Assembly (NCBI RefSeq): GCF_014218725.1
Contig: NZ_JABBJE010000002.1
Coordinates: 186,001-250,000, forward strand
Direction of reading: 5' to 3'
DNA: 64,000 nucleotides
Origin: Brevundimonas huaxiensis
Lineage (GTDB): Bacteria; Pseudomonadota; Alphaproteobacteria; Caulobacterales; Caulobacteraceae
Shown in pieces: positions 10,611 to 22,691 of the stretch. Position numbers and translations under genes: made by a program. Each line of letters begins with the position of its first letter. The first letter of the stretch is position 1. The notes below the pieces were generated by a model. The model ran no database searches. It saw nothing but the letters and a program-made list of their open reading frames with translations, and was not told the DNA's origin.

Positions 10611-11933
10611 ATGCGCTCTTCCCGGACGGTCCTGTTCGCCTCGACACTGCTCGCGACAGTGATCGGTCTGGGGGCCTGCGCGGGCGGGACAGCCTTGCCC
10701 GTCGCGGCGGGGTTTGGTCCGGACCCGCAACTGCCGGCGCCGCGTCAGGGCTTGCTGCCCACCGTCAACATCGCCCCGGCGTCGAGCTGGCCCGAAGGCG
10801 CGACGCCGGTCGCGGCGGCGGGATTGCGCGTACAGGCGTTCGCGACAGGCCTGGATCACCCGCGCTGGCTCTATCGCCTGCCCAACGGCGATATTTTGGT
10901 CGCGGAGTCGAATGCACCGCCCAAGCCCGAAGACAAGAAGGGCGGTCTGCGGGGCTGGGTGATGGGCAAGGTCATGGCCAAGGCCGGCGCCGGCGTCCCA
11001 AGCCCCAACAAGATCGTCCTGCTGCGGGATGCGGACGGCGACGGCGCAGCGGAGACCAGGAGCGATTTCCTGACAGGACTGAACTCGCCGTTCGGCATGG
11101 CGCTGGTCGGCGATCGGCTGTACGTCGCCAACGCCGATGCGGTGGTGGCCTTTCCGTATCGGAGCGGCCAGACCCGGATCGACGCGGCGGCGACAAAGAT
11201 CACAGACCTGCCAGCCGGCCGCAATCACCACTGGACCAAGAGCCTTGTCGCCAGCCCGGACGGCCGGCGGCTTTATGTCGGGGTCGGATCGAACTCTAAC
11301 GTCGGCGAAAACGGCCTGGATGAGGAAGTCGATCGCGCCGCCATCCTGGAGATTGATCCGGCGACGGGCGCGCGGCGGGTCTATGCCTCGGGCCTGCGCA
11401 ATCCGGTCGGCATGGACTGGAACCCGCAGACCGGCCAGCTGTGGGTGGCGGTCAACGAGCGTGATGAAATCGGCGACGATCTGGTGCCCGACTATATGAC
11501 CTCGGTGACGCCGGGCGCCTTCTACGGCTGGCCGTGGAGCTATTACGGTCAGACGGTCGATAGGCGTCCGCCCGCCAATCCGGCGATGGTCGCGCGCGCG
11601 ATCCGGCCGGATTACGCCCTGGGCGCGCATACGGCGTCGCTGGGCCTGACGTTCGGACAGGGCGCGAGCCTGTTGCCGCCAGCCTTGCGCTCGGGCGTTT
11701 TCGTCGGCCAGCACGGGTCGTGGAATCGCAGCGTGCGCAGCGGCTACAAGGTGATCTTCGTGCCGTTCGTCGATGGGCGTCCCGCCGGGCCGCCGCAGGA
11801 TGTTCTGACCGGATTTCTGAACGCCCGGGGTCAGGCACAGGGCCGGCCCGTCGGGGTGCAGATCGACCGGCAAGGCGCGCTGCTGGTCGCCGACGACGTG
11901 GGCAATGTCATCTGGCGCGTCAGCGGCGCCTGA
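10611..11933 (+). CDS. PQQ-dependent sugar (sorbosone) dehydrogenase-like lipoprotein
   Basis: This 440-aa protein has a lipoprotein signal (lipobox LGAC at about residue 23). The body is a six-bladed beta-propeller of the soluble glucose/sorbosone dehydrogenase type. Visible motifs are [57 protein letters not shown] and [17 protein letters not shown] precedes the ATG. It follows the lipocalin gene by 12 bp and ends just before a strong hairpin terminator. Members may use PQQ and calcium; no PQQ biosynthesis genes are seen in this window, so cofactor and substrate are inferences. Confidence 0.85.
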   Translation: MRSSRTVLFASTLLATVIGLGACAGGTALPVAAGFGPDPQLPAPRQGLLPTVNIAPASSWPEGATPVAAAGLRVQAFATGLDHPRWLYRLPNGDILVAESNAPPKPEDKKGGLRGWVMGKVMAKAGAGVPSPNKIVLLRDADGDGAAETRSDFLTGLNSPFGMALVGDRLYVANADAVVAFPYRSGQTRIDAAATKITDLPAGRNHHWTKSLVASPDGRRLYVGVGSNSNVGENGLDEEVDRAAILEIDPATGARRVYASGLRNPVGMDWNPQTGQLWVAVNERDEIGDDLVPDYMTSVTPGAFYGWPWSYYGQTVDRRPPANPAMVARAIRPDYALGAHTASLGLTFGQGASLLPPALRSGVFVGQHGSWNRSVRSGYKVIFVPFVDGRPAGPPQDVLTGFLNARGQAQGRPVGVQIDRQGALLVADDVGNVIWRVSGA

Positions 11934-11950
11934 ACCTCGATCATGAAAAA

Positions 11951-11974
11951 AAGCCCCGGCTGAAACCGGGGCTT
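11951..11974. terminator. Bidirectional rho-independent terminator
   Basis: A perfect 9-bp stem (AAGCCCCGG / CCGGGGCTT) with a 6-nt loop is preceded by a run of A and followed by TTTCC. It lies between the convergent sugar dehydrogenase-like gene and the Pro/Ala-rich membrane protein and can serve both. Confidence 0.8.
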
Positions 11975-11992
11975 TCCATTCTTCCGCTGAGA

Positions 11993-12556
11993 TCAGTTCA
12001 GCGGCTGGACCGTGATCGCCGGAGCGGCGGGCGTGGTCACGACCGGAGACGGAGTTGAGGCTGCGGGCGCGGTGTTCAACTGGCTGGTGCTCGACGTCGA
12101 AGCCGCCGGCGCGGCGTAGGGTTGCGGACCCGCAGGCGTAGCCGGCGTCTCAACACGAACAGCAGCGGGTCGTTCGACGGCGGGCGCAGCGCGACGGGCC
12201 ACGGGTTCGGCGCGGCGAGCGACCGGCGCAGGGGCAGCAGCCGGCGTCGGAGCCGCAGCCGGCGTGGGCGCGACTTCGACCGGGGCGGGCGTGACCGGCG
12301 CCTGGGTGGCCGTCATCGCGGCGGGCGCGGTCTGCATGGCCGGTGCGGCGGTCTCGGCGGACTGGGCCGGGGCAGCCTGTTCGCCGCCCATGATCATGGC
12401 GACGCCGCTGCCCAGCAGCACCACCGCGCCGATCGGGGCCAGGATCATCCAGGTCTTCACCGACTTCTTGGACTTGGTCGTGCGGGCGTAGCGTGGAACG
12501 AAGGTCGTGTCCTCAGCGCGGGCTTCGGTATTGGCGTTGGCATAGGTCATAGACAT
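11993..12556 (-). CDS. Pro/Ala-rich single-pass membrane protein
   Basis: This 187-aa protein has a cytoplasmic N-terminus ending in basic residues (RYARTTKSKKSVKTW), one transmembrane helix (MILAPIGAVVLLGSGVAMIMG) and then a long low-complexity tail of Ala, Pro, Thr and Val that would lie in the periplasm. The start at 12556 has GGAGGAC seven bases upstream. The tail resembles periplasm-spanning linkers, but no folded domain follows it. Function is unknown. It faces the terminator at 11951-11974. Confidence 0.7.
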   Translation of the reverse strand: MSMTYANANTEARAEDTTFVPRYARTTKSKKSVKTWMILAPIGAVVLLGSGVAMIMGGEQAAPAQSAETAAPAMQTAPAAMTATQAPVTPAPVEVAPTPAAAPTPAAAPAPVARRAEPVARRAAPAVERPAAVRVETPATPAGPQPYAAPAASTSSTSQLNTAPAASTPSPVVTTPAAPAITVQPLN

Positions 12557-12881
12557 TGTTTCTGTCCTCCATAACGTCGATCAACCAACCCGCCGTCCCG
12601 CAACGCCGTTCCGCGTAAGGTACAAAAGCCCCGAAGAAACACCGTTTCCGCCCGGAATGGGGCGAAGACCGTGCGCGTGTTCGCCGCATTTGCCGTCAAT
12701 GCGGCAATAAAAAGCAGGGCGGCGCTCTGGATTTCCGCCGCGTCAACCGAACAAATGGATCACGGCCGGACGGCAATTCGTCAGGTTCGCGAAGGATTGC
12801 GGACCCTACGGTTGACCCGACCGGCCGCCTTCGTCCATCACCGGACCGGGTGGAACACGCATTGACCGGAGTACGGCGCGC
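12557..12881. other. Intergenic region with a small hairpin
   Basis: About 325 bp lie between two divergent genes. I see no convincing coding frame. An 8-bp inverted repeat (GCCGCATT at 12683-12690, AATGCGGC at 12698-12705) is followed by AATAAAAAG. It could be a weak terminator or operator. Promoters for both flanking genes should be here, but I cannot place them reliably. Confidence 0.4.
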
Positions 12882-14681
12882 ATGGGTTTTGTAGCCAATA
12901 TCCGCAGGGATGTCCGGTTCGCGCGCGGCCTGTTCCGTCTGTTGAAGCGCATCAAGCCGATCGAGTTGGACAGTGACGTCCTGCTCTGTGACGACTTCGA
13001 AGAAGCGGTCGACAAGTTCGCCGACAACATCGCCATCGACGACGGTCAGCGCACCCTGACCTATCGCGACCTGGACGCCATGGCCAACCGCTTCGCCCAC
13101 TGGGCCAAGAACCGGGGCCTGCGTCGCAGCGACACCATCGCCCTGATGATGACCAACCGGATCGAGTATCTGGCGGCGTGGATCGGCTTCTCCAAGGTCG
13201 GCATCGCCACGGCCTTGATCAACACCAATCTGAACGGGCAGGGGCTGGCCCACTGTCTGGCCATCTCCAAGGCCTTCAACGTCGTCGCGGATGAGGATTG
13301 CTGGCGTCAGATCGAGGAGGCGCGGCCTCTGGTCGATCACAACTTGGCGCTCTGGGTTCTGGGCCTGACCGAAGATCTGGAGACCAGCGACCGTCGCGGC
13401 CTGGACAAGCCCGTGCGCGGCGGGTCTTCGGTGCGGCCGTCCAAATCGGCGCGCGAAGGCCTGACCAACCGCGACACAGCCCTTTATATCTACACCTCCG
13501 GCACGACTGGTCTGCCCAAGGCGGCGCGCATCCCGCATTCGCGCGCCCGCACCTATATGCGCGCCTTCGCCGGCGCCACGCGTTCGACGCCCGAGGACCG
13601 GATCTTCAACGTCCTGCCGCTGTATCACTCGACCGGCGGCCTGGTCGGGGTGGGCGCGGCGTTGCTGAACGGCGCGCGGCTGGTGATCCGCAAGAAGTTC
13701 TCGGCCAGCACCTTCTGGCCCGACGTGCGCTCGTCGGGCGCGACCATGTTCGTCTATATCGGCGAGCTGTGCCGCTATCTGGTCAACTGCCCGCCGCACG
13801 AGGACGAGACCAAGCACAAGCTGCGTCTGGCGTTCGGCAACGGCCTGCGCGCCGATGTCTGGCCCGACTTCCAGAGCCGGTTCAAGATTCCTGACATCCT
13901 GGAGTTCTATGGCTCGACCGAAGGCAATGTCTCGCTGTTCAACTTCGACGGCAAACAGGGCGCGATCGGTCGGGTGCCGAGCTTCCTGAAGTCGCAGATC
14001 AATATCCGCCTGGTCGAGTTCGACGTGGAGACGGAACAGCCGATCCGCGGCTTGGACGGCCTGTGTCGCCTGGCGCGCGTCGGCGAGGTCGGCGAGGCCA
14101 TCGGCCTGATCGGCAACGACATCCGCCACGACTTCTCGGGCTATGCCGACAAGGCCGCCTCGCAGAAGAAGATCCTGACCGACGTGTTCAAGAAGGGTGA
14201 CCGCTGGTTCCGCACCGGCGACCTGATGAAGCAGGACAAGGAAGGCTATTTCTACTTCGTCGACCGGATGGGCGACACCTTCCGCTGGAAGGGCGAGAAC
14301 GTCTCGACCTCAGAGGTCGAACAGGTGCTGATGGACGCGCCGGGCGTAACCGAAGCCATCGTCTATGGCGTGCCTGTGCCGGCCCAGGACGGCAAGGCCG
14401 GCATGGCGGCCCTGGTTGTGGAAGGCAAGTTCGACGCCCAGGCCTTCGCCGACCATGTCGAGGCCAAACTGCCCGCCTATGCCCAACCGGTGTTTGTGAG
14501 GCTGATCAAATCGGCGGAGACGACCGGCACCTTCAAATACCGCAAGGCCGATCTGGTGGTCGACGGGTTCGATCCGTCCAAGACCGGCGCCGCCCTCTAT
14601 GTGCGGGGCGGGGCGACGGGCTATCAGAAGCTGACGGCGGCCGGACGCAACGCCATTCTGAAGGGCGAAACCCGGCTGTAA
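12882..14681 (+). CDS. Long-chain acyl-CoA synthetase (FATP/VLACS type)
   Basis: This enzyme activates long-chain fatty acids to acyl-CoA through an acyl-adenylate at the inner face of the membrane. The 599 aa show the AMP-binding signature YIYTSGTTGLPKAARIPHSR at about residue 205, then FNVLPLYHSTGGLVG, EFYGSTEGN (the FATP/very-long-chain form of the YGxTE motif) and GDRWFRTGDLMKQDKEGYFYFVDR with the hinge RxGDxFRWKGENVSTSEVE. The N-terminus (MGFVANIRRDVRFARGLFRLL) is amphipathic, as in peripheral membrane acyl-CoA synthetases. It stands as a single transcription unit. It could also act on very long-chain or unusual substrates; the family does not settle this. Confidence 0.88.
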   Translation: MGFVANIRRDVRFARGLFRLLKRIKPIELDSDVLLCDDFEEAVDKFADNIAIDDGQRTLTYRDLDAMANRFAHWAKNRGLRRSDTIALMMTNRIEYLAAWIGFSKVGIATALINTNLNGQGLAHCLAISKAFNVVADEDCWRQIEEARPLVDHNLALWVLGLTEDLETSDRRGLDKPVRGGSSVRPSKSAREGLTNRDTALYIYTSGTTGLPKAARIPHSRARTYMRAFAGATRSTPEDRIFNVLPLYHSTGGLVGVGAALLNGARLVIRKKFSASTFWPDVRSSGATMFVYIGELCRYLVNCPPHEDETKHKLRLAFGNGLRADVWPDFQSRFKIPDILEFYGSTEGNVSLFNFDGKQGAIGRVPSFLKSQINIRLVEFDVETEQPIRGLDGLCRLARVGEVGEAIGLIGNDIRHDFSGYADKAASQKKILTDVFKKGDRWFRTGDLMKQDKEGYFYFVDRMGDTFRWKGENVSTSEVEQVLMDAPGVTEAIVYGVPVPAQDGKAGMAALVVEGKFDAQAFADHVEAKLPAYAQPVFVRLIKSAETTGTFKYRKADLVVDGFDPSKTGAALYVRGGATGYQKLTAAGRNAILKGETRL

Positions 14682-14767
14682 CGACTGGGAAGGCGGCGTT
14701 CGCGAAACGCCGTCTTAATGATTAATGGCGATAGTCCCGACCTCTCGCGTCAGGATTGTTCGCCTCC

Positions 14768-15634
14768 ATGTTCCAGATCATCGGCATCGTGCTGCTGTTC
14801 GGCCTCGTCTTCGGCAGCTACGCCATTTCGGGCGGCAAGTTCGAAGTGATCCTGCACGCCGCGCCGCACGAGCTGATGGCGATCGGCGGAGCGGGCATCG
14901 CCGCCTTCCTGATCTCCAACTCCATGCCGGTGATCAAGGGGGCCATGGGCGGGCTGGGCAAGACTTTCGCCGGGCCGAAGTGGAAGAAGCAGGACTATAA
15001 GGACCTGCTGTCGCTGCTGTTCCAGTTGACCAAGACGATGAAGTCCAAGGGCGTGGTGGCGCTGGAAAGCCACATCGAAAAGCCCAAGGAATCGACCATC
15101 TTCCAGAAGTACCCCAAGGTGCTGAAGGACCATTTCGCCGTCGACTTCATCTGCGACACCCTGCGGATGATGACGATGAACCTGGAGGATCCGCACCAGG
15201 TCGAGGATGCGATGGAAAAGCAGCTCGAAAAGCACCACCACGAGCATCTGGAAAACGCCCACGCGCTTCAGAACCTGGCCGACGGCCTGCCGGCGCTGGG
15301 CATCGTCGCGGCCGTGCTGGGCGTCATCAAGACCATGGGTTCGATCACCGAGCCGCCCGAGGTGTTGGGCGGAATGATCGGCGGCGCCTTGGTCGGCACC
15401 TTCATGGGCGTGTTCCTGGCCTATGGTCTGGTCGGTCCGTTCGCGGCGCGCCTGACGGCGATCATCAACGAGGAAGCCGCCTACTATAAGATCATCCAGT
15501 CGGTGCTGGTCGCCCACCTGCACGGCAACGCCGCCCAGATCTCGGTCGAGATCGGCCGTGGCGACATTCCCTCTTCCTCGCAGCCGTCGTTCAGCGAGAT
15601 GGAAGAGGCGTTGAACAGCATCACCGCCGACTGA
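14768..15634 (+). CDS. motA: Flagellar motor stator protein MotA
   Basis: MotA forms with MotB the proton channel that drives flagellar rotation. The 288 aa start MFQIIGIVLLFGLVFGSYAISGG, have four hydrophobic helices, and contain the cytoplasmic loop with AMEKQLEKHHHEH and the conserved ADGLPALGIVAAVLGVIKTMG followed by LGGMIGGALVGTFMGVFLAYG. These are typical MotA segments. I chose the ATG at 14768; a TTG four codons upstream is in frame but too close to the AGGA. No motB is adjacent: the next gene is a small lipoprotein. Confidence 0.95.
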   Translation: MFQIIGIVLLFGLVFGSYAISGGKFEVILHAAPHELMAIGGAGIAAFLISNSMPVIKGAMGGLGKTFAGPKWKKQDYKDLLSLLFQLTKTMKSKGVVALESHIEKPKESTIFQKYPKVLKDHFAVDFICDTLRMMTMNLEDPHQVEDAMEKQLEKHHHEHLENAHALQNLADGLPALGIVAAVLGVIKTMGSITEPPEVLGGMIGGALVGTFMGVFLAYGLVGPFAARLTAIINEEAAYYKIIQSVLVAHLHGNAAQISVEIGRGDIPSSSQPSFSEMEEALNSITAD

Positions 15635-15732
15635 TCCCGGCTTTCCTGATCTTAACTTGCCCTGCCGCGCGCGGCGGCCCTATCGTTCGCGCCAAGAGAC
15701 GTTCCGGTCTCGCAAGCTTCGGAGACATCTTC

Positions 15733-16038
15733 ATGCGTATCAAAGCCCTCGTCGCCGCATCCGCTGCGCTCCTGGTCCTGGCCGCCTGCAGCAAGGCCCC
15801 GGAAGAAAAGGCCGAAGCGCCGGCCACCGATGCGGTCGAGGCCGCCGGCAGCGCCGAAGAAGCCGCCCTGACGGTGGATCAGGCTGCGAAGGACGCCGAA
15901 GCGGCGGCCAATCAGGCCATTCAGGAAGACACCGCCGCCCAGGCCGCCACGACGATGCAGGGCGCCGACGCCTCCGCCGCAGCGCCCGCGCCTGTCGCGC
16001 CGGCCGAGCCTGCGCACGGTCCGGCGGCCGCCCACTAG
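15733..16038 (+). CDS. Small Ala-rich lipoprotein
   Basis: This 101-aa protein has a clear lipoprotein signal (MRIKALVAASAALLVLAAC, lipobox LAAC). The mature part is almost entirely Ala, Glu, Pro and Asp with heptad-like spacing (LTVDQAAKDAEAAANQAI) and is probably helical or disordered. It is followed by a strong terminator. No family was recognised. It may be an abundant small envelope lipoprotein, but that is an inference. Confidence 0.7.
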   Translation: MRIKALVAASAALLVLAACSKAPEEKAEAPATDAVEAAGSAEEAALTVDQAAKDAEAAANQAIQEDTAAQAATTMQGADASAAAPAPVAPAEPAHGPAAAH

Positions 16039-16063
16039 GCCGGGTCGACACCAAAGCCCGAAG

Positions 16064-16092
16064 AGGCCGCTCCGACCGGAGCGGCCTTTTTC
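16064..16092 (+). terminator. Rho-independent terminator
   Basis: A 10-bp perfect stem (AGGCCGCTCC / GGAGCGGCCT) with a GACC loop runs into a T tract. It lies 25 bp after the small lipoprotein stop codon and before mnmC. Confidence 0.9.
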
Positions 16093-16123
16093 ATGTCGGC
16101 GACGAAGGTGCTAGAGCCGCGCG

Positions 16124-17956
16124 ATGACGCCTGACGACGACGCCTCGCCCCTGCTGACCTGGACCGAAGAGGGCGAGCCCCGCTCCGGCCGGTTCGGCGA
16201 CGTCTATTTCTCGCGAGACGACGGCCTGGCCGAGACGCGAGCGGTGTTTCTGGAAGGGTGCGGCCTGCCGGACGCCTGGAGGGGGCGGGATCGTTTCACG
16301 GTGGCCGAGCTGGGGTTCGGCACGGGGTTGAACATCGCCGCCCTGCTGGATCTGTGGCGACGGACCCGGCCCGAGGGCGGGCGGCTGCACATCTTCTCTG
16401 TCGAGGGGTTTCCGCTGACGGCGGCGGAGGCGGCGCGGGCGCTGGGCGCTTGGCCCGAACTGGCGGAGGCGACAGAGGCCTCGATCGCAAACTGGCCGTC
16501 CGCGACGCCGGGCTTCCACCGGGTCGATCTGCCGGGCTTCGACGCCGTGCTGGACGTGGGCCTAGGCGATGCGGCCTGGGCCCTGGAGCAGTGGTCGGGA
16601 TCGGCGGACGCCTGGTTCCTGGACGGTTTCTCGCCGGCGCTGAACCCGGGCATGTGGTCGCCCGAAGTAATGGCCTTGATCGCCAAACGCTCGGCGCCGG
16701 GCGCGCGCCTGGCCACCTTCACCGTCGCCGGAGCCGTGCGGCGGGGCCTGGCCGAGCAAGGTTTCGTCGTCGAGAAGCGCCCCGGTCACGGCCGCAAGCG
16801 CGAGCGGCTTGAGGCCCATCTGCCCTCGGCGTTCGAGCCGTCGCCGCCGCCCCGCGTCGCCGTGATCGGCGCGGGCATCGCTGGCGCATCGGTGGTGCGG
16901 GCCCTGAAGGCGCAAGGCGTCCGGGCGATGGTGTTCGAGGGCGAGCGTCCGGGCGCGGGCGGTTCTGGCTTTCCGGCGGCCCTGGTCACGCCGCGTCTGG
17001 ACGCCGGCGACCAGGGCATCGCCGCCTTGCACGCCCAGGCGCTGGAGCGGGCGGGCGATCTTTATTCTGCGATCCCGGGCGCCATAACGGGCCACGGCGT
17101 GCTGCAACTGCCCCAGGCGCCGCGCGACGCCGCCCGGTTCGAAAAGGTCGCCCGCCAGCCGATCTGGAATGACGGTGACATGGTGGTGCTGGACGAAGGG
17201 GCGGCCTCAGCCGTCGCCGGCGAAGCGACGGAGCAGGGCGGTCTTCTGATGAAGGGGGCGTTCGCGCTGCGCCCTGCGGCGGTGCTGTCGAACTGGCTGG
17301 CGGAAGCGGAGATGCGCGCTGAGCGCGTGACACGGCTGGAGCGCGCCGCCGGCCGCTGGCGGCTGATCGGCGAAAACGACGCGGTGCTGGGCGAAGTCGA
17401 TGCGGTGGTTCTCGCCGCCGGCTGGAGATCGGCCGCCCTGCTGGACGGGTTCGACCAGACGCCGCGCCTGTCGCCCGTTCGGGGGCAGGCGGACTGGATC
17501 GACGGGGACGTGACCGCCCACCCCATGGCCTGGGGCGGCTACGCGGTTCCGACGGGCCAAGGCATGCTGTTCGGCGCGACCCATGATCGATGCGACACCG
17601 ACACGGCGCCGCGCGAGGACGACAGCGCGCGAAATCTGGCGACCTTGGAAGCGCGCCTGCCAGCGTTGGCCAAGCGCATCGCGGCGGCGGGGCCAATCCA
17701 GAGCCGCGCCGCGATCCGCGCCACGACACCGGATCGCCTACCTGTGGCGGGCGCTCTCGATGACGGCTTCTATGTCCTCGGCGGTCTGGGGTCGCGCGGG
17801 TTTTGCGTCGCGCCCCTGCTGGGCGAGCATATCGCCGCCCTGATCCTGGGTCAGCCCTCGCCCCTGCCGTGCGATCTGGCGGCGCGCGTGGCGCCCCGTC
17901 GGTCTTCGGTGCTGGCGGACGCCCTTGCATCGTCCTCGCCCGCGCGCGCAGGATGA
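16124..17956 (+). CDS. mnmC: Bifunctional tRNA (mnm5s2U34) methyltransferase / FAD-dependent cmnm5s2U34 oxidoreductase
   Basis: MnmC finishes the mnm5s2U wobble modification in tRNAs for Lys, Glu and Gln. The N-terminal half (about residues 1-235) is the SAM-dependent methyltransferase with ELGFGTGLNIAALLDLW and DAWFLDGFSPALNPGMW. The C-terminal half starts with the dinucleotide-binding motif VAVIGAGIAGASVVRAL (about residue 245) and ends in a glycine-rich FAD region (GGLGSRGFCVAPLLGEHIA). At 610 aa it is the standard fused form. Many alphaproteobacteria carry only one half, so the intact fusion is worth noting. Confidence 0.93.
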   Translation: MTPDDDASPLLTWTEEGEPRSGRFGDVYFSRDDGLAETRAVFLEGCGLPDAWRGRDRFTVAELGFGTGLNIAALLDLWRRTRPEGGRLHIFSVEGFPLTAAEAARALGAWPELAEATEASIANWPSATPGFHRVDLPGFDAVLDVGLGDAAWALEQWSGSADAWFLDGFSPALNPGMWSPEVMALIAKRSAPGARLATFTVAGAVRRGLAEQGFVVEKRPGHGRKRERLEAHLPSAFEPSPPPRVAVIGAGIAGASVVRALKAQGVRAMVFEGERPGAGGSGFPAALVTPRLDAGDQGIAALHAQALERAGDLYSAIPGAITGHGVLQLPQAPRDAARFEKVARQPIWNDGDMVVLDEGAASAVAGEATEQGGLLMKGAFALRPAAVLSNWLAEAEMRAERVTRLERAAGRWRLIGENDAVLGEVDAVVLAAGWRSAALLDGFDQTPRLSPVRGQADWIDGDVTAHPMAWGGYAVPTGQGMLFGATHDRCDTDTAPREDDSARNLATLEARLPALAKRIAAAGPIQSRAAIRATTPDRLPVAGALDDGFYVLGGLGSRGFCVAPLLGEHIAALILGQPSPLPCDLAARVAPRRSSVLADALASSSPARAG

Positions 17957-17982
17957 AGTGGGGGCCTGTTCAGGAGTTGACT

Positions 17983-18369
17983 ATGCATCGTCTCATTCTG
18001 TCGTCGGCGGCTCTCCTCGCCATGTCGGCCTGTGCGCCCTCGCCGGGCGTGGCGACGTCCAACCGCGCCGACGCCGGCCAGTGTTTCCGGCCCAATCTGG
18101 TGCGCAACTTCACCGCGCCGAACGACCAGACCCTCTATGTCCGGACAGTTGACGCCGGGGTGTTCCAGATCGAGACCCCCTTCTGTCGCGACATGACTCG
18201 CGCCCTGTCGATCGCGCTGGAACCTGTCGCCGGATCCAGCCGCCTGTGTCCCGGCGATCAGGCCGCCTTGCTCAGCCCGGCGACGGGCCCTCAACCGTGC
18301 CGCGTGCGCGTCGCCAGGAAGCTGACGACCGCCGAGATCGAGGCCCTGCCGTCTCGCGATCGGCCCTGA
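17983..18369 (+). CDS. Small lipoprotein, DUF6491-like
   Basis: This 128-aa protein has a lipoprotein signal (MHRLILSSAALLAMSAC). The mature domain contains FRPNLVRNFTAPNDQTLYVRT and four further cysteines, similar to a family of small secreted proteins annotated as DUF6491. I assign it from memory of that pattern. The start at 17983 has AGGAG nine bases upstream; the frame continues upstream inside mnmC, but that part is antisense to the gene's real frame. Function is unknown. Confidence 0.65.
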   Translation: MHRLILSSAALLAMSACAPSPGVATSNRADAGQCFRPNLVRNFTAPNDQTLYVRTVDAGVFQIETPFCRDMTRALSIALEPVAGSSRLCPGDQAALLSPATGPQPCRVRVARKLTTAEIEALPSRDRP

Positions 18370-18456
18370 TCGAAAACGCGTTCGGAGCCTTCGGGAGAGA
18401 TTGAATTCTCGCGCGCGCGGGTATGAAATGATCGCCTTGCCTGGGGAGGGAAGAGA

Positions 18457-18897
18457 ATGATCAGAACAATCGGCGTGGCGGCGATCCTGGCGACGGCGGC
18501 GATCGCATCGCCATCGGCGGCCGAAAGCTGGGCCGCTTTTTCACGCAGCGACGCCACCGTCTATCTGGTGGATGTCGATGCGCTGACGCCGGTGGACGGC
18601 GTGGCGACGACGCGCATGGCGCGGGTGCCCGCGCGCGGCGAGGCGACCAATCTCAGCCATGAAACCGAAGAGGTCATCGTGCGGTGCTCGGACGGCCAGT
18701 CGCGTTCGGGCGCGACGGTGACCTATGGCGCGGATGGGGCGGAAACCGATCGCTATTCCGAGGACACGCCATGGGAAGCGACACCGGCCGGCGGCATCTA
18801 TGGCGCAATCAAATCCTTCGCCTGCGAGGATATGCGTCCCCAGACGGCGGCCTTCCCGACCATCCAGGCCTTCATCGCGGGCGGACGCGGCCAGTAG
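18457..18897 (+). CDS. Secreted hypothetical protein
   Basis: This 146-aa protein has an N-terminal signal peptide (MIRTIGVAAILATAAIASPSAA). The mature part (ESWAAFSRSDATVYLVDVDAL) resembles small periplasmic surface-adhesin-like proteins that carry paired cysteines (VIVRCSDGQ and SFACEDM). GGAGGG precedes the ATG at a good distance. It is convergent with gyrB, with 18 bp between the stop codons. No assigned function. Confidence 0.65.
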   Translation: MIRTIGVAAILATAAIASPSAAESWAAFSRSDATVYLVDVDALTPVDGVATTRMARVPARGEATNLSHETEEVIVRCSDGQSRSGATVTYGADGAETDRYSEDTPWEATPAGGIYGAIKSFACEDMRPQTAAFPTIQAFIAGGRGQ

Positions 18898-18915
18898 GCC
18901 GCGCCCCTTTCGCCG

Positions 18916-21486
<2,571 letters not shown>

Positions 21487-22608
21487 CTAGTCGATTTCCA
21501 GCGCGCCGCCGGCCACGCGGACGAACTGGGCGCGGCCTTCCAGACCGGCGAACAGGTCGCGTTCGGTGCCGGTCATGAAGGCCTGAAGATCCAGCGCCGT
21601 GATCTCGTCGAACAGGGCGGTGCGGCGCGCTTCGTCGAGGTGGGCGGGGGCTTCGTCCAGCAGCAGGATCGGGCGCGCAGCATGACCGGAAAGCCGCGCG
21701 ATCTGGGCCAGGATCAGGTTCAGGACCAGGGCCTTCTGCTCGCCCGAAGAGCCCTCGGCGGCTGGGCGCTGTTTCTCGCGGTGAAGCGCGGTCAGGTCGG
21801 TGCGGTGGGGCCCGAACAGGGAGCGGCCGGCGGCGCCGTCGCGGGCGCGGGCCTTGGCCAGGCCGTCGCGGATCGCGGCGGCGATCTCGTCCTCCTCGGC
21901 GCCCGCTTCGGCCATCTGTTCGGCGGCGCCGTCCAGACCTAGGTCGGCCTGGGGGAAGGGACGATCGCTGCGGGCGTCGATGGCGGCCTGAAGCGCGTGC
22001 AGGGCCGCGACCCGGGCGAGGGCGGCGCGGGCTCCGGCCTCGCCCAACCGAACCTCCAGGGCGTCCAGCCAGACGGGGTCGGCCTCACGCCCGTCCTGGG
22101 CGTCGTTCAATAGGCGCAGCCGCTCTCGCAGCGCCTTTTCATAGGCGGAGACGCTGGCGGCGTGGTCGGGATCGGCGGCGAAGACCAGCCGGTCGAAGAA
22201 CTTCAACCGCTCGGCGCGCGCGTCGGAGAACAGCCGGTCCTGTTCCGGCGTGGCCCAGACGGGACGCAGATAGTCGAGCAGCCGCCCGGGCTGGGCCGTC
22301 TCGCCGTCGATCCGAACGATACGCCGCGCGGCGCCCGCCGCCTGGACCCCGGTGCCCAGCCGCGTCTCGTCGTCCAGTTCGACCATGACGGCCCAGGCGC
22401 GCCCGGTCGCCTCGCCCGGCTCGCGCCGGCCCATCTCGGCGGCGGTGGCGCCCCGCAGCCCCTTGCCCGGGGTCAACAGGCTGATCGCCTCCAGCAGATT
22501 GGTCTTTCCCGCCCCGTTCGGCCCGTGCAACACCACAGGCCCGGAGGTCATCTCCAGCCGCGCCCCTGCATAGGATCGGAAGTCGGTGAGGGTGAGGGAG
22601 GTGATCAC
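21487..22608 (-). CDS. recF: DNA replication and repair protein RecF
   Basis: RecF is an SMC-like ATPase that loads RecA at gaps with RecO and RecR. With a GTG start at 22608 the protein has 373 aa and begins with [12 protein letters not shown], the normal RecF N-terminus. Walker A is [16 protein letters not shown], the signature motif [18 protein letters not shown], and Walker [15 protein letters not shown]. No Shine-Dalgarno sequence precedes the GTG, because a repeat-rich hairpin (22609-22688) lies directly against it. The frame is open to an ATG at 22674, which would translate through the repeat. Identity is secure; the start is not. Confidence 0.93.
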   Translation of the reverse strand: MITSLTLTDFRSYAGARLEMTSGPVVLHGPNGAGKTNLLEAISLLTPGKGLRGATAAEMGRREPGEATGRAWAVMVELDDETRLGTGVQAAGAARRIVRIDGETAQPGRLLDYLRPVWATPEQDRLFSDARAERLKFFDRLVFAADPDHAASVSAYEKALRERLRLLNDAQDGREADPVWLDALEVRLGEAGARAALARVAALHALQAAIDARSDRPFPQADLGLDGAAEQMAEAGAEEDEIAAAIRDGLAKARARDGAAGRSLFGPHRTDLTALHREKQRPAAEGSSGEQKALVLNLILAQIARLSGHAARPILLLDEAPAHLDEARRTALFDEITALDLQAFMTGTERDLFAGLEGRAQFVRVAGGALEID

Positions 22609-22688
22609 AAGTGGCGAGTGGCGAGTGGCGCGTGGCGAGTCAATGCGAACCCAATCTTGCTCGCCACTCGTCACTAATCACTCGCTAC
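22609..22688. repeat. GTGGCGA-type inverted repeat cluster between recF and dnaN
   Basis: Left arm 22611-22639 is made of tandem GTGGCGAGT-like units; right arm 22660-22687 is made of the complementary CTCGCCACTCG-like units, with some decay. The two arms can pair into a long hairpin. A second cluster with the same unit lies at 23897-24001. Confidence 0.75.
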
Positions 22689-22691
22689 TGA

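Noticed and set aside
12671..12865. 64-aa plus-strand frame before the acyl-CoA synthetase
   Set aside because: No ribosome-binding site and composition typical of non-coding DNA.
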